Assembly: GCA_013400975.1 (NCBI GenBank)
Contig: WBMZ01012771.1
Span: 1-64,000, forward strand
DNA from: Atrichornis clamosus
Taxonomy: Eukaryota; Chordata; Aves; Passeriformes; Menuridae
Length of the DNA: 64,000 nt
Direction of reading: 5' to 3'
Shown here one piece after another: positions 58,690-64,000 of the stretch. Made by a program: the position numbers and the translations under genes. The notes beneath the pieces were generated by a model. It did no database searches and was not told the origin of the DNA. It worked only from the letters and a program-made list of their open reading frames with translations. Every line of letters begins with the position of its first letter. Position 1 is the first letter of the stretch.

Positions 58690-60311
58690 GACCATCTTCA
58701 TCGTAGTGCTCTAGATCTGTTCCAACTTGTCCATGTCCTTCTTATATTGGGGGTCCCAGAGCTGCGTGCTGTACTCCAGGTGGGTTCTCCTGAGAGTGGT
58801 ATCCCTCAGCCTGAAGGTAACACTTCTTTTGGTGCTGCCTAGGACACAGTTGTCTTTCTGGATTGCAAGGACACCTTGCTGGGTCATGTTGAGTTTCTCA
58901 TTGACAACTCCCCCAAAGTCCTTCTCCTCAAGGCTGCTCACAATCCATTCTCTGCCCAGCCTGTATTTGTGCTTGGGATTGCCCTGACCAAGGTGCAAGA
59001 CTTCATGCTTGGCCTTGTTGAATTTCAGGTGGTTCGTACAGGGCAACCTCTCAAGCCTGTCTGGGTGCTCCAGTCTGTCAACTGCCCCACACAGATTGGT
59101 GTTGTCAGCAAACTTGCTGAGGGTGCACTCAAGCCCAGTGTTCACAACACTGACAAATAAAGAGCTCTAGTCCCTGAGAAAAAACACACATTACTGGTCT
59201 CCACTTGGATGTACAGCTGTTGACTGAAACTCTCAGAGTGCAACCATCCAGTCAATTCCTTTTCCACTGAGCAGTGCATCTGTCAAGCCCATGTCACTTC
59301 AGTTTAGAGAAAAGGGTGTCATGTGGGACAGTCTCAAATGCTTTGTACAAGTTCAAAACAATGACGTCAATCTCTCTTCCCTTATCCACCAACACTGTAA
59401 TTCCATCAAAGAATAACACCAAATTAGTGCTGTCATGTTGGCTGTCACCAATCACTTCCTTATTTTCCATATGCCTTAGTATTGTTTCCAGGAGGATCTG
59501 CTCCATTATCTTGCAGACACAGAGGTGAGACTGACTGGCCTGTAGATCCCTGGGTCCTTTTGTTCCTCCTTTTTTAAAATGGGAATTACCTTCCTCCTTT
59601 TCCAGTAGGTGGGAACTTCTCTGAACTGCCACAACTTCTCAAATATAATGGCTTAGCAACTTTATCTATCAGTTCCTGCACGACCCACAGTTCTATCTCA
59701 TCACATCCCATGGAATTCTATACCTTCAGATTCCTTAGATGTTCTTGAACCCGAACTATTCCTACACTGGGAGGTTCTTCATTCTCCCAGTGACTTCCTT
59801 TGCCTTCTGTGACTGGGACAGTGTGGCTGGAGCACTTGCTGATGAAGACTGAGGCAAAAAAGTCATCACTTACCTCATCCTTATCCATATTGCAGTTAAC
59901 CAGTTTCCTTCTGGAAAGGGCCTGCTTTTTCCCTAGTCTTCCTTTTACCACAGATATACTTATAGAGGGATTTCTTGTTGCCCTTGATGTCCCTGGCCAG
60001 ATTTAATTCTATCAGGGCTTTAGTTTTCCCAACCTGATCCTTGGCTGTTTGAACAATTTCTCCATATTCTTCACAGGCTACCTTTCCTTGCTTCAACTCT
60101 CCGTAGGCTTTTTCTTTTTTATGTGTATTTAAATATGTCCAGGAGCTCCTTGTTCATCTGTACAGACTTCTGGTATTTTTGCCTGGCTTCCTCTTTGTTG
60201 GGATGCTTGGAGGAGATTATCCTTGAATATTAGCCAGATTTCTTGTGCCCCTCTTCCCTCCAGAGACTTTATCCCATGGTACTCTACCAAGGACATCCCT
60301 GCAGGGACCAA
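58690..60311 (-). pseudogene. CR1 ORF2 reverse transcriptase and linker, decayed
   Basis: ORF2 encodes an endonuclease plus reverse transcriptase that copies CR1 RNA at a nicked target. Readable blocks are: linker segments with ALIELNLARDIKGNKKSLYK (near 59980-60020) and DDFFASVF (near 59860); palm motif A in the form [14 protein letters not shown], where the catalytic Asp is Asn (codon 59351-59353); the catalytic loop in the form FADN, where the second Asp is Asn (codon 59101-59103); and a C-terminal part with YRLGREWIVSSLEEKDFG and LEYSTQLWDPQYKKDMDKLE. The blocks fall in different frames (58711-59145, 59294-59632, 59718-59951, 59896-60096, 60129-60311). Loss of two catalytic Asp residues and several frameshifts make it non-functional. 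Confidence 0.92.
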
Positions 60312-60319
60312 AGTCTGCT

Positions 60320-60960
60320 CTTCTGAATTTAAGGGGTGATCTTACTGCATGTCCTCCTCACTGTCCTAAGGATCAGAAACTCCACCAGTTCATGATCAGT
60401 GCAGCCAAGGCTGATCTTGAGCTTCAAATTCCCCACTAACCCCTCCGGTAGGTGAGAATAAGGTCCAGCATAGCACCTCTCCTTCCTGGCTGTTCTCTCA
60501 TTTGGAGAAGAAAGTTATCATCAGCACATTATAGGAACTTTCTGGACTGCTTATGTCGTGCCATTTTTGCCCTCCAACAGATACAGGGCTTCTTGAAACT
60601 CCCCATGAGGACCAGGGCATGGGAATATTAGGCTCCTTCTATCTGTCTATAGAGGGTCTCATCCACTTGGTGTACCTCATTGGGTGGCCTGGACCCTCAC
60701 ACCTGTTCCTGCCATCCCTTTAATCCTGACACATAAGGCCTCATTTGACTACTTATCCATACCCAGGTGGAGCTTGATGCATTCCAGCTGGTCACTGACA
60801 TAGATAGCCTCTCCTTATTTTGCCTGCCTATTCTTCCTAAAAAGCCTGTATCCTTCCATTCCAACACTGCAGTCATAGAAGTCATCCCACCACATCTCTA
60901 TAATGCGAAAGAGATCATGGCCCTGATGCTATGTGCACGTCTCTAACTTTTGCTTATTTT
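60320..60960 (-). pseudogene. CR1 ORF2 endonuclease domain, decayed
   Basis: Apurinic-like endonuclease that nicks the target DNA. Readable pieces are MWWDDFYDCSVGMEGYRLF (near 60840-60900), a VSDQLECIKLHLGM block (about 60765-60810), MGVSRSP where the usual MGDFN motif lies (about 60590-60610), and ISLGCTDHELVEF near 60380-60420. The last corresponds to the conserved S/TDH motif with the catalytic His still present. Several in-frame stops and frameshifts interrupt it. Confidence 0.85.
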
Positions 60961-61329
60961 CCATGGTTTTTTTTTCCATCGAGGCATTTGCGTTGGGCAC
61001 TTTTGTGTTGGGCTCTCCTGCTGACCTGCAACCCCTCTTCAGGTTCCAGGCACCTTCTTCTGGAACTGGCATCAAATTGGTAGAATTGTGATGGATTGAG
61101 GTTCCACTCCCCCATAAATTTTAGTTTAAAGCCCTCTTTACCAGCTAAGCAAGCCTATGACTAAAGATTCCCTTCCAATTCTCTGACATATGGGCCCCAT
61201 CTGCTCCCAGCAAAACAGGTTTCTCAAAGAAAGCCCCATGGTCTAAGTAGCTGAACCTCTGTATGTGGCTGTTCTGTAACTGATTTGTTGATTAGCCCTT
61301 GATGTGACCCTTTCAAACACCTTCCCTTT

Positions 61330-61620
61330 GCCCAAGAATATTGCTTAAAAAACCATCTTTGCTGCAGAGGCCCTTACTGTTGCTGCCAGAGTTCCATAAT
61401 CCTTTATGGTACTCCTGAGGGTGCTCCTGGCTGTATTACTGGCACCCACATGAAACAGCAGCAGCAGATGGACTTGTATGAGGCTTGGTAGTCCCTTAGT
61501 AATATCCCTGATATGAGCTCCTGGTAAGCAGCACACCTTTCTAGAGCATGTGTCAGGTTGGGATAGATCTTTGAAGGCCCAGTCACTGCTGCATGAACTC
61601 ATGGTCATGGGATGTGCTGA
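61330..61620 (-). pseudogene. CR1 ORF1 esterase-like (SGNH) domain remnant
   Basis: Some CR1 ORF1 proteins carry a SGNH-type esterase domain. Here one frame (61345-61632) reads FHVGASNTARSTL, the position of the HVGTNDTAR-type block that carries the GxND motif, followed by IKDYGTLAATVRA. The Asn is retained but the Asp that normally follows is not recognisable (SN instead of ND). The Ser block at the start is upstream of, or lost at, the 5' truncation. Confidence 0.75.
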
Positions 61621-63498
61621 ATATGTCTTCAAGATAGAGGATACCTTCAGTGGTGCTACTTATCAATGAGAATTAAAGGAGTTGCACAACATATTGGGCT
61701 GAATCACAAAATCAAACATCTACAGCTCATCATTTACAGGATGAGTGTTTCCTTGCACAAAATGTTATCATCTATGTGTAATTTTCGTTATTATAGTTAT
61801 AGTACTTATTCCATTCTCATTGTCAGTATTTCAGTTTACCTTCCTATCTCTACAGTAGTAGAATGTAGTCTCTTGGCTTTCAGTTCTGTTCTCACATTAT
61901 CACCCTTCATTATACAACAATTAATCAATAGTATATGAAGTTTGTAGCTATGAAAAATATTGTCACAGAGAAGGTTGACTTCATTTGTTAAAATATTTTT
62001 CTTTGTTTCTGCAAAAGAAAATTGGTAAATTGCTATGTTTTAGTGTGAAATAAAATGAAAAGCAATGTTAAAGTTCATATCAGCAAAACATCTGCACAAA
62101 AGCAGAAAAAAAAGCAAATGCTTCTACTAGTATAAAAGGAGCTTTTAGCCATTGCTATAATCTTTCCAGTTAATTATAATGTTTCTGAATATGATGTTTC
62201 TCTGCTTGATAAGAATTAACTTTGCTGTGTTTAGGTATCCTTTAAAGAGAAAATTAGTAAGCATATGCAAAAAATCCATTTTGTAGCAGTATTTCACAAT
62301 GATACCTCATGATTAAAAGATAAAGATGTTATAGATGCATATTAGGTATGTGTAAAAGAAAAACCACTATTTGTACTATTCTTACTTAATATACAATACT
62401 TGCAGCCTTTCTGAAAATCAACTAGGTATTAAGGCTTTATTTTCTATCATGTTTCCTCAGACTTTAATTTCATCTTACTATTATGAATAGGAAGGTTAAC
62501 TGCATCCAATAAAATGCTAGTATATGAGAATCAGAACATCAGACATAAATTGCTATATGGTCAAATTAAACATCTATGGTTTAAAAGAGCTTTGAAAATT
62601 AAAGGATAAAGGGATCTCAGGAGAGCAGTTTCTGTCTTATTTTCCAGTTACTATCGAAAAAGCCCTTATGATTCCTGAGAATATTCTCCTTTCACAGGAA
62701 GTTCTGCCCAGCTCCTTCAAGATTCAAGGTTATAGGTCTGTTTATTTTATTCAGAGGCGTTACTAAAACAGGACAGTTAGTAAACTGAATACATAAAATC
62801 AAGGATTAAGTGTTTTAGCATGATGGCTATAGGGCGTGTCATGAAAATGAGAGTAAAAGATTCAATATATTAGAGTTTAAAGAAATATGTTTCCAGCCTG
62901 AATTTTCAGACTCAGATAATATTTGGAAAAGACAAATGAGTAATTTTCAGCTTTGAAATTCCCCAGTATTAAAACAATTACAGAATTACTGAATTGTTGC
63001 TTTGGGGTAGAAACTCTAGCTTCAAAACAGTCAGACATTGTAGAACTGAACTTAAATATAAAATATAGGAAGAAATAAGAGGAATTCATTTGTTGGGGTA
63101 ATAGAGACTTAGAAGGCTGCTGAAAATGCATGATAGATGAACATATTTTCTGTGTCTGAATTATTTTAACTAGAGAAGGAAGAAAAAGGTAGTAATTTCT
63201 CTGAAAAGAGAAAAAAATGCAGACAGTTTGGAGTAAAGTAAAAATACACAGAGGAAATAATAATTTTGTGAGTGTTATTTTTCAGTCAGTGGAAGGACAT
63301 TTTTGAAGGTCCTAAGTGTGGAGGGATAGACAGAACAAAACAGACCAAAAAATCTACTGCCAGATTCTTCAAGGAAGGAACAACGTTTCTATGAGCAGAA
63401 AAATAAGTAGTTTATATTTGAAAGGGTGATGATGCACTGAATGGAAGAATCACTATGTAGAATGTTTGGCCTTTGCTGAAATAAGGGTAAATCCAGAT
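61621..63498. other. Intergenic DNA, no gene seen
   Basis: AT-rich, no repeat family recognised. Confidence 0.65.
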
Positions 63499-64000
63499 TG
63501 CCATGGTTTAATCGCAGCCTGCAACTAAACCCCACACATCCTCTTGCTCACTCACCCGCTGGTGAGATGAGGGAGAGAATTGGAAAAGTGAGAAAACTCA
63601 GCAGTTTGGATAAAGACAGTCTAGTGTAAAGCAAAAGCCGTACACATAAGCAAAGAAAAAAACAAGGAATTTAAGCAAAACAAGGAATTCATTCATCACT
63701 TCCCATGGACAGACAGGTGTTCAACCATCCCCAGGAAAGAGCAGTTACTTGGGAAGACAAACACCATCACTCCAAATGTCCCCCCTTTCTTCTTTTTCCC
63801 TAGCTTTCTATGCTAAGCACGACACCATATGGTATGAACTATCCCTCGGGTCAGTTGGAGTCAGCTCTCCTGGCTGTGTCCCCTCCCAGCCCATTGTGCA
63901 CCCCAGGCTCCTTGATGTGGGGCAATGTGAGAGGGAGAAAAGTCCTTGGTGGTATATAGGCACTTCTCATCAGTAACAAAACTTCAGTGTGTTATCAACA
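63499..64000 (-). mobile_element. Family A LTR, minus strand, cut by the window edge
   Basis: The plus strand starts TGCCATGGTTTAATCGCAGC, the reverse complement of the family A LTR 3' end. It continues through GGTGAGATGAGGGAGAGAAT, GTAAAGCAAAAGCCGTACAC, GGAATTCATTCATCACTTCC, AGACAGGTGTTCAACCATCC, TACTTGGGAAGACAAACACC, CTATGCTAAGCACGACACCA (the TATA region, now CATAGAAA) and GGTCAGTTGGAGTCAGCTCT. At the end of the window about 130 bases of U3 remain to come. This copy keeps more of U3 than the 18659 copy and appears less diverged than the 1243 and 21380 copies. Confidence 0.9.

Larger units (their letters stand above)
58271..61620 (-). mobile_element. Long CR1 LINE copy, minus strand, ORF1 to 3' tip, inactive
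   Basis: The most complete retroelement in the window, about 3.35 kb. From 5' (right) to 3' (left) the minus strand shows the tail half of ORF1 (esterase-like), the ORF1-ORF2 junction region, the ORF2 endonuclease, the linker, the reverse transcriptase and the 3' UTR. It ends at AATCATAGAATCAAAGAACG (58271-58290). Frames are broken by many stops and shifts. It is 5' truncated near 61620 inside ORF1. The central RT motifs B and surrounding residues between about 59160 and 59290 appear reduced by deletion. The spread of stop codons and lost CpGs implies long neutral decay. The plus-strand frames here are shadows. Confidence 0.95.

Overview
The window looks like intergenic DNA from a bird nuclear genome, most likely a passerine or another neoavian. 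The basis is the repeat content. There are many fragments of CR1 (the avian LINE family), several ending in the typical ATTCTATG-like 3' tip. There are also several solo LTRs of avian endogenous retroviruses, TG/CA-bounded where the ends can be seen. The rest is AT-rich single-copy-looking sequence with T/G-rich low-complexity tracts. No host protein-coding exon, rRNA or tRNA could be supported. The only recognisable coding sequence is decayed CR1 ORF1/ORF2.

Layout. 1-7.1 kb: AT-rich desert, a solo LTR (about 1243-1819) and a second LTR-like block with a long polypyrimidine tract (about 3050-3690). 7.1-7.6 kb: a CR1 whose 5' piece is inverted against its 3' piece, as expected from twin priming. 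11-18.4 kb: three more truncated CR1 copies (11000, 13155, 18146). 18.7-21.8 kb: two more solo LTRs of the 1243 family. 26.7-27.7 kb: a GC-rich solo LTR of about 1 kb with a perfect 5-bp target-site duplication, followed by a CR1 3' tip with a GATAG tail. 31.3-32.1 kb: CR1 with RT C-terminal coding remnant. 38.7-40.8 kb: three CR1 copies packed together, two of them tail to tail. 41.6 kb: a CR1 tip. 51.2-52.2 kb: a CR1 of the same subfamily as the 38.7 kb copy. 58.3-61.6 kb: the longest CR1, minus strand, with remnants of the ORF1 esterase, ORF2 endonuclease, reverse transcriptase and 3' UTR. 63.5-64.0 kb: a minus-strand copy of the first LTR family, cut by the window edge.

The genes do not work together in any pathway: this is a passive landing zone for retroelements. 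The more unusual points are the twin-primed CR1, the two single-N positions flanked by duplicated sequence (assembly joins), loss of the second catalytic Asp of the RT motif in two CR1 copies by an apparent CpG transition, a tail-to-tail CR1 pair, a CTCF-like site, and a 20-bp perfect palindrome. I found no convincing undescribed coding system. Family names rest on memory of consensus sequences, not on a database search, and boundaries are good to about 5-20 bases unless a TSD is given.
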